The notes: a model not told the origin generated them from the letters alone. A stretch of 64,000 nucleotides of DNA from Oreocharis arfaki (GCA_013398015.1 VZRR01009809.1:186001-250000); one strand, 5' to 3'. Shown: positions 36,581 to 48,800, counted from the first letter of the stretch. Numbers and translations: made by a program.

Positions 36581-37068
36581 AGGACGGCTTCTTCAATGAG
36601 TTGAGGGCAAAGAGTCAGGAAGGGTCTCCGTGCAAGGCTCCACAGGAGAGGTTTATTGCAGCCACGTGCGGGAAAGAATCCAGCGGCGCAGACAAAGAAA
36701 CGAAGTGGCAGGGTCCAGGTTTATGTATGGGGTCACAGGGGCAGAGAGAGAGCATCAGGGACCAATAATCTGAGAGCACAGAGGTGGTACACAGCTGGGG
36801 CTGGGGTGTGGGAGCCAGCGGGGAAACTGAGGGAGTGGTGAGGGAGCAGCAAGGGCCAGCAGGGAAGGGAGAACCTTCTAGATAAGGTAGAAAGGGGTGG
36901 GGAGGCCAACGGGCCAACCAGGGAAGCAGAACGGGGGTACAGCCACATAATGAAACAAGGCAGCCTGGGAGATGCCTTTCCTGTCTCTGTAACCTCAGTG
37001 CCCCTCAGGGTTCTTCCCTCCAGGAGACTCTCATGGTCCCTCTGCCAACAAGCCCACTGGCCTCTACA
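36581..37068 (-). mobile_element. Endogenous retrovirus LTR, probable, minus strand, cut by a gap
   Basis: Read on the minus strand this has the layout of a retroviral LTR. It begins TGTAGAGGCCAG at 37068, has a long U3-like part, a TATA-like ATACATAAA at 36720-36728, and about 65 bases later an AATAAA polyadenylation signal (plus-strand TTTATT at 36652-36657). The downstream R/U5-like sequence then runs into the gap. Plus-strand CCTCTACA at the right edge fits the conserved terminal TG...CA rule. No gag, pol or env sequence is visible, so it could be a solo LTR or one end of a provirus. The family is not identified, and I cannot pair a target-site duplication because the other end is unsequenced. 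Confidence 0.6.
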
Positions 37069-38756
37069 GTAACCTATTTGAAGAGGATGCTCAGGAGGAG
37101 ATGCCACTGGCTGCTGGAGATGGAACAAGAATGGGATGGACAGGAGCACAAGTACCCCGTCATTTAGTGCCCAGCTTTGCTCAGTAGGAAGCAATCCCAC
37201 TTTGCCTCCATTAGTTTCAGGATGCAAATGAGGAAAAATGGAGTCAGCTTTCAGGTTCCTGGGGATAGATGACATTCATTCGTTCTGGCATTCAGCCATT
37301 TCTGTTGTTTACATTTGATGCCTCTTATAAATACACAGTTTCTGATTAAGAAGAAATATTTTTCTAAAGGTTTGCTTAATTTTTCACTTCAAAGTCAATC
37401 TTTAAAAACCTCTCTACCAATCATCAAGCCTGCAATGGTTTCATCCTAATCCCTCTTACTCTCTCCATTCTTATCCTTTACTGAGGGGAAATGATAACAT
37501 TTTTTCTGACACGGAACTCGGATCCAGTGCTGAAAGATAATCTGTTTCAAAATAAAATCATGGATTTCAACTTCAGGCATTGGTTAATATTGCCATTTTT
37601 ATAGATCCTTTCCTGCTGCAGATTGAACAAAGCATATTAGCTAAAAGGCCTTCTCCTGAAATAAGAGCTCATACTTTTCTAACCCTCCTTCTTCATTCTA
37701 AGTTTCTGCTTCTAAGCATTGTCTTTCTACAGTAATGAACATCTAGAGATCAAACCCAGCTTTATAATTAAAAATTCAATCAAAAGTAGGTCTGGGAAAC
37801 TTCCAGTGGGTGAGAAAGCTGTAGGTGAACTTAGGTTTAATTGGTAGCTGGGTTTGTTCTAAGACTATTTTAAGATGCTTAAAGCTTCCCTGTCTTAAAA
37901 ACTGGCACTTAGATTTTGTCAGACGCACTGACAAAAAGAGATTGAGAAAGGATGCACGAGTGGCCTTGAGCATTTGTCTTTGCAAATTCTGCGGTCTTTC
38001 AGCGCAGTTTGCATTGGAGTAAAGGCTGTGAGTGCTTCCGATAACATCCAAAAAGGTCTGCCCAAGGGTTCAGAGGAAATTGTCTCATCTATTGGAATGA
38101 ACTGGCCCAGCCTGGGTTGGTTTTCTGGGTTTTTTGTTTTGTTTTGTTTTTTGGGGGAGTTTTTGGGTTTTTTTTATGGGTATGACCTGGAATAGTTTCA
38201 CAATAGTCAATAGCATCACCAGCTGGGGAGTGCTGAAGCAGAAATCACAGGAAAACGTAGATTCATAACAAAGATTTAGTTAAATGTGCATGCTCTGATG
38301 AAACCAGAGGGTGGGAGGTCTGCTCTGTTTATGCTCTGCCTGTTTTACTTAATTTTGGGGTTGAAGCAGAACATCCCTGACAGTGTGTGCACACACCAGC
38401 CGTGAGCTGGGCCTACAGGGTAGGATACATGGGTTAATATAAAATATTGAGTTTGCTGCATCCTTAATATCATCAGGGAAGTGTTAACCCAAGGAGGGAG
38501 TGATGGTTCTGGGGGTTCAACTTTCCCTCACCCTGTCCCTCCATTCCCTAATGGACACTAATATGGAATTAGAGCCTGCAAACAGCCAGCAGACAAACCC
38601 AGTGCCCCTGGGCTGCTTGTTCCTTGTCCAACAGCCAAAAAACCACGGCAGCAGCTGGAGCTCTCCCTGGCCCTCTGTGGATTGCAGCAGGACCATGCTA
38701 AACCACAGCTGGCCATTAATAGCTCCATGGATCACTGCCACAGGATCCTGCCCACC
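37069..38756. other. Intergenic, nothing coding; GTTTT repeat
   Basis: Unique AT-rich sequence. A degenerate (GTTTT)n and T/G-rich run lies at 38130-38178. No gene recognised. Confidence 0.5.
38130..38178. repeat. GTTTT-type simple repeat
   Basis: A T/G-only tract with three GTTTT units followed by GGGGGAG and further T and G runs. A similar motif recurs in the TOX2 intron at 56714-56742. Confidence 0.85.
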
Positions 38757-38930
38757 TAGAATCATGGCATATCCTGAGCTGGAAGGGACACACAAGGATC
38801 CTTGAGTCCAACTCCTGGCCCTGCACAGGACAGCCCCAAGAATCCCAACAAGTGCCGGAGAGCATTTTCTAAATGCTTCTTGAGCTCTGGAAGGCTTGGG
38901 GCCACTTGTCTGTGGCTACGACCACTAAAG
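38757..38930 (-). repeat. CR1 LINE fragment, same subfamily as 30126
   Basis: The plus strand reads CTAGAATCATGGCATATCC, GAGCTGGAAGGGACACAC, GAGTCCAACTCCTGGCC, CTGCACAGGACAG, AAATGCTTCTTGAGCTCTGG and AAGGCTTGGGGCCA. This is the complement of the CR1 3' end of the TCCTGAGCTGGAAGGGAC tail type. It fades out near 38930. Confidence 0.88.
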
Positions 38931-39509
38931 CATTTCCATCAACCAGTCTCCAGCTACAAACTGCAATTAGCAGCACCGTATTGCAAATCCAAGTGGTAAA
39001 TAGTCCTGGAAACTCACAGCCAGGCTGGAAGCTCTTGTCTTTAAATCCAAGTCCAGCTGTGGCCAACACCAGGTTTGTAAAAAGCTGGCAGGGTCCTGCA
39101 TTGCTGGAAGTTGTTGAGTGAATGCTGTGCACCAAGAACATTCTGTAGCTCTGAGGAACATCTCTGTCCCACAAAACCTTCTGACGTCTCCCAGATGTTC
39201 CTGCTGGAGGACAAGAGGGTGTCCTGGTTACAAGAGAAGAGTGCCAATGTGGGTGTCACCAATCTGTGCATTCTACTCCCCTCTACCTATTTTCTTTCAA
39301 GTTGTTAGTGATGGGTCGTTTGCAGGAGCTGCCCAGTGCAGCCCGACCTCTCCAGCTATAGGCTGGGTGAGATGAGAGAAGGAAGGAGAGGCAAACCCTG
39401 CGAGGCAGGGCAGTGTTTCTTTTTCTTCAGAAAGGATTCAACTGTGGTAACTCCCTCCAGCAAAGCACCAGCACAGTCCCACCCAGCCTGAGGGGTCTCT
39501 GCTAATGGG
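38931..39509. other. Intergenic, nothing recognised
   Basis: Unique sequence. Overlapping frames at 38970-39375 on both strands have no recognisable domain. Confidence 0.5.
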
Positions 39510-40002
39510 CCATCATGGGCTCAGTGGCACCAGCACAATGGGCAGCTGCAAGGACTGAGACCATCAAGGACTCCCAAAAATATCCTATAACTCACAGGAT
39601 TACATCATTGCATCATGACCCCCGTCTGGCCCTGGGTGGTGGGGGTTTATGTGCTACTGAACATTCCTGCTCGAATTTGAGCGTGTGTAATCTGGAAGTT
39701 TGGGGGCTGGGGACACCACCACCACCACTGGACAGATCCAGAGGAGGACCAGAACTCTCACAGGATCACTGCTTTCAACTCCAACCATAATTTCAACAGG
39801 ACTGCAATCACCACTTGATAGGACTGCGATCACCACCCTGGGCACCAGGGTTGGACTCTGGATTTGTGGGTTTAAGCCAGTTTTTCTCTGTCATTGCATT
39901 TATTGTAATCTTTCTATTAAATTGTAACTCCGACCTGAAATCTCTCTCAAGGTATTTGTGTGGGGTTCATTTCTCCCCCCAGTTTACTTTCAAAGCAGCA
40001 CA
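39510..40002 (+). mobile_element. LTR-like block, probable ERVL-type, old
   Basis: The right half has the look of a bird ERVL LTR in plus orientation. A T-rich segment (GTCATTGCATTTATTG) leads into TTCTATTAAATTGTAACTCC, with ATTAAA as a variant polyadenylation signal. Then come GACCTGAAATCTCTC and a GTGGGGTTCATTTCTCCC block ending in GCAGCACA at about 40002. A CAC trinucleotide run (39713-39729) and a 22-base tandem repeat (39798-39836) sit inside. The left boundary is a guess, and no paired target duplication was found. It resembles LTR tails seen in songbird genomes, but this is recall, not a search result. Confidence 0.4.
39798..39836. repeat. Two-copy, 22-bp period tandem repeat
   Basis: AGGACTGCAATCACCAC at 39798-39814 recurs as AGGACTGCGATCACCAC at 39820-39836 with one mismatch, separated by five bases. 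It lies inside the LTR-like block. Confidence 0.85.
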
Positions 40003-41974
40003 AAGGTCCTTTACCAGCATTTTGGGGTTTAGCAACGCTGAGGTAGGCAGAGACCAACCCTCAAACCCTGGAAAAATCATATATTCTTTTATAAACTGTG
40101 GGACACCTTAAGTCAGGTGTCTGACCAGGAACTTGGACCCATGTGATGGACAGAGCAGGTGCATGAAGGACTGTGGGATTGCTGGTGCCGGACCTGTGGC
40201 TGCAGCTTTTCCCATAGAACTTAATATTCAGGAGGGGTAAATCAGTGAGGGTGGAATGCCAGGACTTTCAGCTGCTGCTGTGGAAAATGAAGTGCCAAGT
40301 CACAGAGTCAATGAAGGGCTTACTTACCATGTGGAGGTGCCTGCACAGGAGATATGGGTGGAACTGTACATCAAGAGCCCCCTTGACCCATATTCCAGTG
40401 TCTGTCCTCACCCAACATAATTCGTGCTGTATGTTCCCAGCTTTGATCCAAATTTTTACTGCTGATCAGAGATACCTCTTGTCAAGCAAATTTTGTCAGA
40501 ATCAATACATTCCTAACATTTAGATGAATCCTATATGTCTGATTTTTAGGAAGTGTCATCCAAAACCCCAAACGCAGGCCCAGCCTGATGTTAATGAGAT
40601 CTGAATTGTTGCTTTCAAAGCGTGAAATTGGTGGTGATATCTCAAGACTGAAAATGATACACAGGCAGCGAGCCCTGTTTAGTTTGAGAGGGGGGTTTTG
40701 TTTCACAGCATTGATGGGTCTCATTTGTTGTGTTTTGTACCTAAAACCTCTCTACCCATTAATGACGCCAGGAGGGGCTTGTCCACTTTGGTGAGTTTTG
40801 GGTTTAGGGGTTATAACCATCAGTTCATCTCCGTTTCCGCCATGCTCCGTGTTTTCTAGTAACCTTTGGAAACTGTTCTCTTCAATTTTATTCACCAGAG
40901 ACAAAATGCTAATCTGCTGGCACTTCACATGGTGAGGGAGACAAGGAGGGGAAGGAAGGAAGACCTATGTGATCTATTCATTCATTATTCCACGGCGCAT
41001 GGGAAGTCATCTCTTTACATGATTGACCTGCCTGGATTTGATTACAACACGCAGCTAACCTTTTCCAAATCTGGTGGTGTCGTACAAGACAAGGGTTGAA
41101 GGCTGTTGCCATGGCATTAAGGTATCTCTTGAGAAAGAGGAAGGAAAAAGAAAAGAGAGAGAGAAAGAGAGGAAATGATGCTTCTTTACTTCCTAGCCAA
41201 GTATAAACAAGAAACACACGCACATGTTTTTGTTTTGGAAGAACTTTCAGCTTCTTATCGAGTCTCATCTATCACGGTGTTTCCTTGGGAAGGGAAGGAG
41301 GAATTGTCTGCTTTGCAGATCAGTGTCTCTTCAGCAGGCAGGGAGGGGGGTGACAATTGGAGGGAGGGAAAAAAAAGAAGAAGAAATCAGTCTTGCCACC
41401 ATTCATGATTTATTCATGAGACACGTGAGTTTTGCATTTAAATGTGACATTCTCATGATCTCAATATTGTATATGCAAATCTAAAGATTTCTGCATCTCT
41501 CCACATGCCCAGCTTAAGTCTCGCCTCAGATCCACAGCTCTGCAAATGTAAAACCAGAGAGGTTCACGCAGCTTCTGCTTCTGTCCCTGTTTGTTCTGTG
41601 ACTCAAAGACTGGAAGCAACACCAAACTGCTCTTAATAGCAGAGCTATCATTTAGATGTCATTTTGAATTTTTTTTTTCTGATAGTGAACGCTTGCAGTC
41701 AGGAAATTACCTGTAGGTTCATGAATGGTTTAACTTTCTGAGGTCTTGCCTGAGCTTTCTGAGCCCTCTTCTCCTAAGGCAGGTCACTTGGGATTAGCAC
41801 AGAGCAATGCTGAGCCGTGCCAAACAAAGAACTTACACCTTGAGCAGTGCCTGCTTCAATGCTCCAACACAAATGTGTCAGTTAATAAGGGGGAACGTGT
41901 GTCAATAAATAAGGGGGAATGACCTTGTTCACAGGGTGTTAATTAAGATATGACTGATTGAGTAAAACAGAAGG
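40003..41974. other. Intergenic, with purine-rich tracts
   Basis: No gene. A 45-base pure purine tract lies at 41131-41175 and a further purine-rich stretch at about 41354-41388. The 12-mer AATAAGGGGGAA occurs at 41884-41895 and 41908-41919. Confidence 0.5.
41131..41175. repeat. Polypurine GA tract, 45 bp
   Basis: Uninterrupted purines from GAGAAAGAGG through repeated GA to GAGAGGAAA. The complementary strand is pure pyrimidine, so it is a potential triplex-forming tract. Confidence 0.9.
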
Positions 41975-42104
41975 ACCAACTCAAGGCCACGGTGAAGGAG
42001 GCTTTGAGCACCCTGGTCTAGTGGAAGGTGTCTGTGGCAGGGGGTTGGAATGAGATGAGCTTTGAGGTCCCTTCCAATCCAAACCATTCTGTGGTTCTGT
42101 GAAA
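41975..42104 (+). repeat. CR1 LINE fragment, 3' tail, sense strand
   Basis: The plus strand reads CAACTCAAGGCCACGG, TTTGAGCACCCTGGTCTAG, TGGAAGGTGTCTG, GGTTGGAATGAGATGAGC, AGGTCCCTTCCAATCC and AAACCATTCTGTGGTTCTGTG. It is the last 130 bases of CR1 with two tail octamers. The match is slightly diverged. Confidence 0.92.
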
Positions 42105-44429
42105 TGTGCTGATGTAGAGAGAACAGGCTCGATTTGGGACATAACCTGAACCTTGGTGACACCTGTCGGTCTCTGTCCCCGGCCAAGGCTCTGGCTCCAG
42201 GGCCACTCAACAGCATGAGAGGGGTGAAGAGAGAACTCTGCAAAGTCACACAAACCCTGCTCCCAGGTAGACCAGGATGTCCCAACTCCTGCCCAGCAGA
42301 GACCTTTGGCCCAGTGTTTGCAGGAGTGATTTGTGTGAGGAAAACCCTGTTCTGGGGGCTTTGCCTGATCCGTGTGGCTGCAAGGCTGCTTCATGATCTT
42401 CTTACTTAGCGAACAAACCAGAGCAAAATATTTTTATATGTTTTTGGATCAGCTCTGATGCAAACATTTCTCAAATAGTTATTAATGAACAACCCCAGCA
42501 TTCATTTATAACAATAAAATTTGTAGGTTTCTTAGCCCTTTCTGACATTCATGGCTCAGCACCTGTTTTCTTGGCATATTGAAGCCAGAGCTTGCTGAAG
42601 TTGATCACCTTGTGTTCACCTTGTGTTCACTTGGAGGTGAGGGCCCATATCAGGGCCCATATCAGCAAAAATCTTCCATTTGGTTTCATTATTTTAAAGC
42701 CATAAATGTTTTCTAGCTATCCATATAGCCTGATATCCCATCTCCAACAATGACTGCTTAAGGAAACTGGAAAAGAGACAGAGCTTTTACTGAATGATGT
42801 TTCACAAAGGTGTTGTCTTAGATTTAGGAAAATCTGAATTTAGAGACTTCCTGATGTCATGTATTCAGGTCCAACTAATTGCTTTCAAGAAGTCGTCCCT
42901 TTCAAACCCACCTGCACATCTGCTCCCCCAGCATGGCAATGAGTGTCACAAGTTAATTTCCTGTGGGGTAGACTACTACTTACTTCTGAATAATTTAATG
43001 CTGTTGATGCCTACTGTTTTTTCCTTACAAGAGTTAATAAAATAGTTGTTCCTGAGCGTCTTTCTCCATGCTGCTCATGATTTTAGGAGCCTGTGTCAGA
43101 ACTCCCTCAATAGTCTCTTCTCCAAGCAAAAATTCTTACGTATCTACCTATCCTATGAGGAGCTGCTCCTATGGAAGCAGCTCACAAGTCTGGTGCTTTG
43201 AACCTGTCTTTATAAATTTTCGGGTTCTCCAATATCCTTCCTGAAAGAGAACATTAGGCCTGCCTGCAATATTTACGAAGGTGGTACAGCAGGAATTTAT
43301 GCACTAACAAAATGACTTTTTCTGTTCAGCGTCTCATCCCACGAACCCTGGTATTCTCGTTACATTTTTGACCGTCCCTGATTGTTGAGCTGGTGATGGT
43401 TTTGGAGAACTGAGATCTTTCCCAAGCAGTGTCTGTGACACAAACAGCCACAGCCTGTCTCAGGGCTGATGTTGCTGTGCTCTCATTTGCACTACGTGGC
43501 ATTTCTTGCCTCTGAATTCCCTCTGCTGCTGCATCTTGCCCGATTATTTGGGTGGCTGTCCCACAACACTTCGCCTCCAGCAGCAAAGCTGCTCTAGGAA
43601 AATACCTGGATCCTTTGAATTGTGTGCAAACATCCTTGTTGCGTTAATTGATCTCCTTTCCAGGCCCGTGATGACCACACAGACCCCAGCCCATGTCCCT
43701 GTGGGGTTCCACTGGCCACCTCTTGCTCAGGTGAGACCATCGTTTTTTCCCCGTCTTTGTTTCCCCTTTCCAAACAAATGATTTATCTCCATAAGGCAAC
43801 CTGCTTCCAGCCCATGACACTGGCTCAGAGCCCACAGTGTGACTGTGTTTTCCTCTCCCAATGATCTCAAACTTGCATTCAGCTGAAAGACAGGGAAGGA
43901 TTAGCAGGGGGGAAAAAAATCTCTGGAATTAAATATTTTTTAAAAATAGGGATTTTTTTCCATCATTCTCATATCCTCCTATGCCATGTCTTCAGTACTG
44001 ATACAAGCACCTGAAATAGCACAATTCATAGCTGGCCAGACTGGGAGCCCTGTTTTAGCAGGCAGGGAAAAGAAACTCATGCAGGGATTCCATTGTTATT
44101 TAAAGATACGGTATCAGTTTTAGCCCCTATTTAAAAACTGAGAGAGGAAAACATTTCTTTGCGAAGAAAAAAACCCCAAACATGTTGTCCTAAATTCAGA
44201 CTGAGTTTCTTCATTTACTCGTGTTTAGCCTGGATTTAGTGGCCAGGGTCTGCAGCCACACTCAGCAGTGCTGAAACAAAGTGGTTTATTCCTGAAAATG
44301 CCCCAGTGATGCATTTCTCCTGCCCAGGGCTCTCTGCCCCTGAGGAATGTGAGAGCCTGTGTGCTGAGGGTACTGGTGGAACACCTTTGGACATCATTTG
44401 GGGCTGCATTTGTGAAGAATCAGGAAATC
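42105..44429. other. Intergenic, with two adjacent small tandem duplications
   Basis: No gene supported. Tandem duplications of 11 and 12 bases lie close together at 42606-42632 and 42641-42664. Frames up to 137 codons at 41981-42409 overlap the CR1 tail and carry no domain. Confidence 0.5.
42606..42664. repeat. Two neighbouring tandem duplications (11 bp and 12 bp units)
   Basis: CACCTTGTGTT occurs twice back to back (42606-42616 and 42617-42627) with a partial third copy. After nine bases, GGGCCCATATCA occurs twice back to back (42641-42652 and 42653-42664). Both pairs are exact. Confidence 0.9.
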
Positions 44430-44530
44430 CCAGAATGGTTTGGGTTGGAGGGGCCATTAAAGACCATCTCATTAGACTCTTTGCCATGGGCAGGGGCACC
44501 TTCCACTCAACCAGTTTGCTCAGAGTAAGA
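44430..44530 (-). repeat. CR1 LINE fragment, short and diverged
   Basis: The plus strand begins CCCAGAATGGTTTGGGTTGG, then GGGGCCATTAAAGACC, TTGCCATGGGCAGGGGCACC and CACTCAACCAGTTTGCTC. It keeps about 100 bases of the 3' end with several differences from the younger copies. Confidence 0.85.
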
Positions 44531-45360
44531 ATGGAAGGGACAGGGGGAATAAGCAGAGCTGTTGCACACCCTCAAACATGGTTTAATTCATGCAGGTGGG
44601 ATTCAGCTTGCTAAAGTCTGCTCGTGCCTCAATTCACGTGGAGCAGGGGTGTGTTCTTCCCACAAGTGAAGAATGCACTGCCTTGCAGACCTTGGTTTCT
44701 GGAAGCATGGCCCCTGTGAATGTAATCAATGTTGTGCAGAGCTGCTGAAACCAAAAACAAAGCCAGAATGGTCATTGTGCTAAGTTTGGGTTCCTCATTG
44801 TTCATTGAATTACATCAGTGTTTTCTTTAGTTGCACAGTCAGCTGGCAAAGGTTTGTTTGAAATCTCGAGACTCTCCCCTTTCAGGGGAAAACATGAATT
44901 TCCGGAGATGTGGGCTCTGCTCTGCATCATGGTTCTGGGGCTGCTGTGGCCCAGCACACGACGTGACAGCCCAGCCAGACGAGGGGCTCAGCCAGCCCAT
45001 GGCCCCTCAGCCAGGGCTGAAAATGCAGCCAGAGGAAAAAGAGCTCTGGTTTTTTTTCCTTTGTATTTAACTTGATTTAATCTGCTAAAAAAAAAATTAT
45101 TAAAATTTATTTTGTAGAGGATCCCTCTCCCCAGCTCATGACCAATGGCATTTTGTTGAGGTGATCCTATAGGGTAAAAATCTTGCTTTCTGCAAAGACT
45201 CCTGAGATGCAGAGAGTGAGCAGGGGCTGCACAGCCTGTGCTGCCAGGGCACTCCTCCCCTGGAGACTCGATGCCCTGCCTGGTGACAGGGTGAGTGGCA
45301 GTTGTGTCATTGTAATGTGGGAACCCCTGAAATTCCCCCAGGAATATCAGGATGGGACTC
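44531..45360. other. Intergenic, nothing recognised
   Basis: About 830 bases of unique sequence with an A/T run near 45085-45115. The overlapping 79- and 85-codon frames at 44818-45075 have no known domain. Confidence 0.5.
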
Positions 45361-45802
45361 AGAGAGTGGTTTGGGTTGAAAGAGACACTAAAGATTATTC
45401 AGTTTCAGCCCCCTGCCATGAGCAGGGACAACTTCCCCTAGCCCAGGCTGCTCCAACCCCCATCCAACCTGGCCTTGGACACTTCCAGGGATCCAGGGGC
45501 AGCCACATCTTCTCTGGGCACCCTGTGCCAGGGCCTCCCCACCCTCACAGGGAAGAATTTCTACCCAATATCCCATCTAACCCTGCCCTCTGGCAGTGGG
45601 AAGCCATTCCCCTTGTCCTGTCCCTCCATCCCTTGTCCCCAGTCCCCCTCCAGCTCTCTTGGAGCCCCTTTAGGCTCTGGAAGGGGCCCGGAGCTCTCCC
45701 TGGAGCCTCCTTTTCTCCAGGTGAACACCCCCAGCTCTCACAGCCTGGCTCAGAGCAGAGGGGCTCCAGCCCTTGGAGTATCTTTGTGGTTCTCCTCTGA
45801 CC
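45361..45802 (-). repeat. CR1 LINE fragment, about 440 bp
   Basis: The plus strand begins AGAGAGTGGTTTGGGTTG. It covers GCCATGAGCAGGGACAAC, CTGGCCTTGGACACTTCC, CCTCACAGGGAAGAATTTC, ATCCCATCTAACCCTGCCC, TTGGAGCCCCTTTAGGC, CAGGTGAACACCCCCAGC, CTGGCTCAGAGCAGAGGG and finally TTTGTGGTTCTCCTCTGACC. It is one of the longer copies and reaches further into the reverse-transcriptase part. The 205-codon frame at 45183-45800 (+) mostly crosses this element and is not a gene. Confidence 0.94.
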
Positions 45803-48800
45803 CTCCATGACCCACCCCAGCAATGCTACAGGTGGGGTGTCCTGAGAGTGGAGTAGAAGGGGAGAACCCCCTCCTTCAGCCTGCTGCTCACATCAGGACA
45901 CAGCTGGCTACCTGGAATGATGCCTTCATGTGTGAAGTCCTCCAGCAGTGCTGGGACAGGGAATGACTGGATGCTTCAGAGCCTCAGTACGGATGGAGTT
46001 TGGATGTTCTTGTGTGTGGCACACACGTGCTTTTGAATGGGAGCCATTGCTCATTTGCATTGAACCTAATTTTCCTCTAAAACTCTGATTTTCATCATCC
46101 ACACCCTAACTTCCCCCAGAATGGCAGCCCATGCTGCCAGAGCAAACAGAGCAAGCTGAAGTGGTCAGAACAGGAGCTGTCAAGTGGTGAGGTTTGGCTT
46201 TCTGAAAGCTGTATTTTTGTTTGATTCGAAGGATGCACTGAGGGGCTCAGCCTGCACAGCCCAGCTGATTCCAGGCTGTTTGCCTTGCTCAGGGATGGGC
46301 TTCTTGCCTTTTTTAACTGTGTGGAGGAAAACTGTGATAAAAGGCATAATCTGGGATGAAGTCTATTAAAAATCAAAGCAAAAACCCAGCTTGGAGGAAG
46401 CTGTAGAGCACCCGTGTTGTACAAGTTCCCTAAGAAGCCTGAAGAATTTAGGAAACAAGAAAGAAGCTTTGCCAGGTGTTGTGATGCTGCATTGATTTGG
46501 AGGGGAGGTCTTGTATAATAACATAGAGAAACTGGCCAAGGTGGAACTCCAGCCCAGAAGACTAAGGAGAGGAGGCAGGAGTAGAAGGCAGGATGGAGAA
46601 GAGGGCAGTAAGGGCAGCAACAGTGAGTAGGGGAAGAACAGGAGCAGAGACTAAAAGGAAGAGTGTGGGTTGTATTTCACCAGGGTGCCCAGAGCTGAGG
46701 ACTGAGGTCTCTTCAGCCGGGCCTGAAGCAAAGCTCATCCTGCAACACTGATGGGAGGAGGCACCATTTTGGCGAAAAACGAATTTGTCAAGGTTAACCA
46801 GCTTGTGGTTTGCATTAATTTTGCAACTTCTTTCTGTAGAGAAAGAGAGGTGGGAAGAACAAATCAAAAATATTCAAAATATCTCATTTCACGTTTTAAA
46901 AATGAACCATTTTCAGTTTCCACTTGGAAAGAAGGCCTCTGTCTCCTCAGCAATGTAATTAGCTCATGATAGAGAGGGCAGGAAGTAACCTGACACTGAG
47001 CTGAAAGTTCTGTTTCAAAGAGGGGATGTTTTGGGGTGAACCCGTGATAATTCCCCGCACCCTCCCTGGCATTGCTGGAGTCTTTAGTTCTGCCATTTAA
47101 ATGAAAATCCATTATTTGTTCGGCTCAGCTAATAACACCAACCAGCATTTCCATGGGCAGCAGAAACCCTGGAGGAAGGCTGCCAAAAGCCCGGGGAGTC
47201 AGAGCTCCTTTTCATGTTCAGAGCTGCAGCCTCTGAAATGCTTTAGCAATGCCGTTACAGATGCCTAATGCCAGACCTGTGTCGAGCCTCTCCTCTCCCT
47301 CACTCCATTAGCCCTGCAAGGATGATGACAAACCATCTGAGGAAGCAGGAGTCATCCCAGGTCAGGCTGAAAGAGCTAAAAACCTCTGATAATCTCCATG
47401 TTCATTAACATTTTTGTTTTTATAAAGGTAACTTTCTGTCACTAGGAATGTATAATATACATATATATAGCAAGTGGAAGCTAGGATGTAATTTTAGCCT
47501 TGATTCCTGAGGCGGTGTATTTTGGGCTGTCGAGCAGGGGTGCAGCCTCTCTTCATGTGTGGGAATACATGGAAAACCATTTTTAAAGTGTAGTACATGT
47601 GCTGCACTTCATCTCAGAGGCTACCCTGGGAAATTCCCACCCTGCCCCAAAATGCCCAATGATGATTTGTTGGGTGAAAGCAAAAGTGGAGACTTGGAAA
47701 CACAAGAAAAAACCACAGCGATGAAACTGAGCTAAAATGCATTTTGACATTTAATCCTAGATCAACTGGCAAGTCTCACAATAGATTTTTTTTTTCTTGT
47801 CACCTTGGCAAAGCAGAGCCATGGGAAACCAGCTTAAAAAAAAAAAAGAATTAATTTTGAAGATCAGCTGCCAACCTTCTCCCTGGGCTGAGGGTGAGCC
47901 CGGGAGCTCCCCTGCACTGTCGAAATATTGAATAAGTTTAGAGAAAACACAACTATTGCAAGCTCAGGAGATCATTTATAAAACGAAAGTCACTCTCTTC
48001 TGCATTGAGGAGTCTGAGAGCTGCTCTGAGAAAGATTAATTTTCTGGGTAGAGGAGGGGAGCGCTGGCTTCACCCCTCAGAATGAACCAACAAGATGATT
48101 CAATTGCTTCACTTTCTGAGCGCGAGTGCGAGCCTCTCACTCAGAGCGTGGTTATAAGAAATGACTCCTTTACTTCATGAGGAGGAAACTGAGGAAACTG
48201 TTAAACTTGGTCACAGTGTGTGACATCCTTGAAATCAAAAGCAATACTTCTTCTCTGCGACTGCACAGTAAAATTAAAGATACGAAGCCAAATTCATCTC
48301 TGTGGCAATTCTCTTGCCAGTGGCTGGGGAGGCACCTGGGATTAATATCCTCTGTTATACAAGTGGCACAAGACCCTGACAAATTGTTTCGAATGTTTTT
48401 GTAGCACTTAGTTAACAGAAACCTTATTCACTAAGTGTCCCACACCTGGGCAATGGAGTGGCTCCAAATTTGCCTGGCTGAGGATGGGAGCTGGGGCTGC
48501 TTGCAGCTCCCACCCCCTTCACGTGGGCAGAAAGTGGGAAGCCCATGTGAATTTACTGATTTCTCATGTAGAAAAAATGCCTCCATTGGGGAACAGGCGA
48601 TCGAGGACGGAATGTGGACCTCAGCATGTCTGCCTTGGTGAAGGGACAGTCTGACTGGACCTGTGGGCTGGATTGTTGCCCTTGCCCCAAACTCCTGGGT
48701 TGTCCTGTGGCACCTTCCCCAAAGGGTGACAGAGCTCGCTCATCTCTCTATTCCTCCCATCCTTCTGTTTGGCTTTGGGGTAGACCTTGTGAATTCTGTG

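Noticed and set aside
35565..36768. 343- and 392-codon frames on both strands
   Set aside because: They are open only because 835 N bases are read as unknown residues. The sequenced ends show no protein family.
38513..38530. GGTTCAAC-type string considered as a tRNA B box
   Set aside because: No A box at the right distance and no cloverleaf can be drawn around it.
45183..45800. 205-codon plus-strand frame
   Set aside because: Most of it is antisense CR1 sequence, and the same peptide pieces recur at 31117-31425 and 1931-2182 in other CR1 copies.
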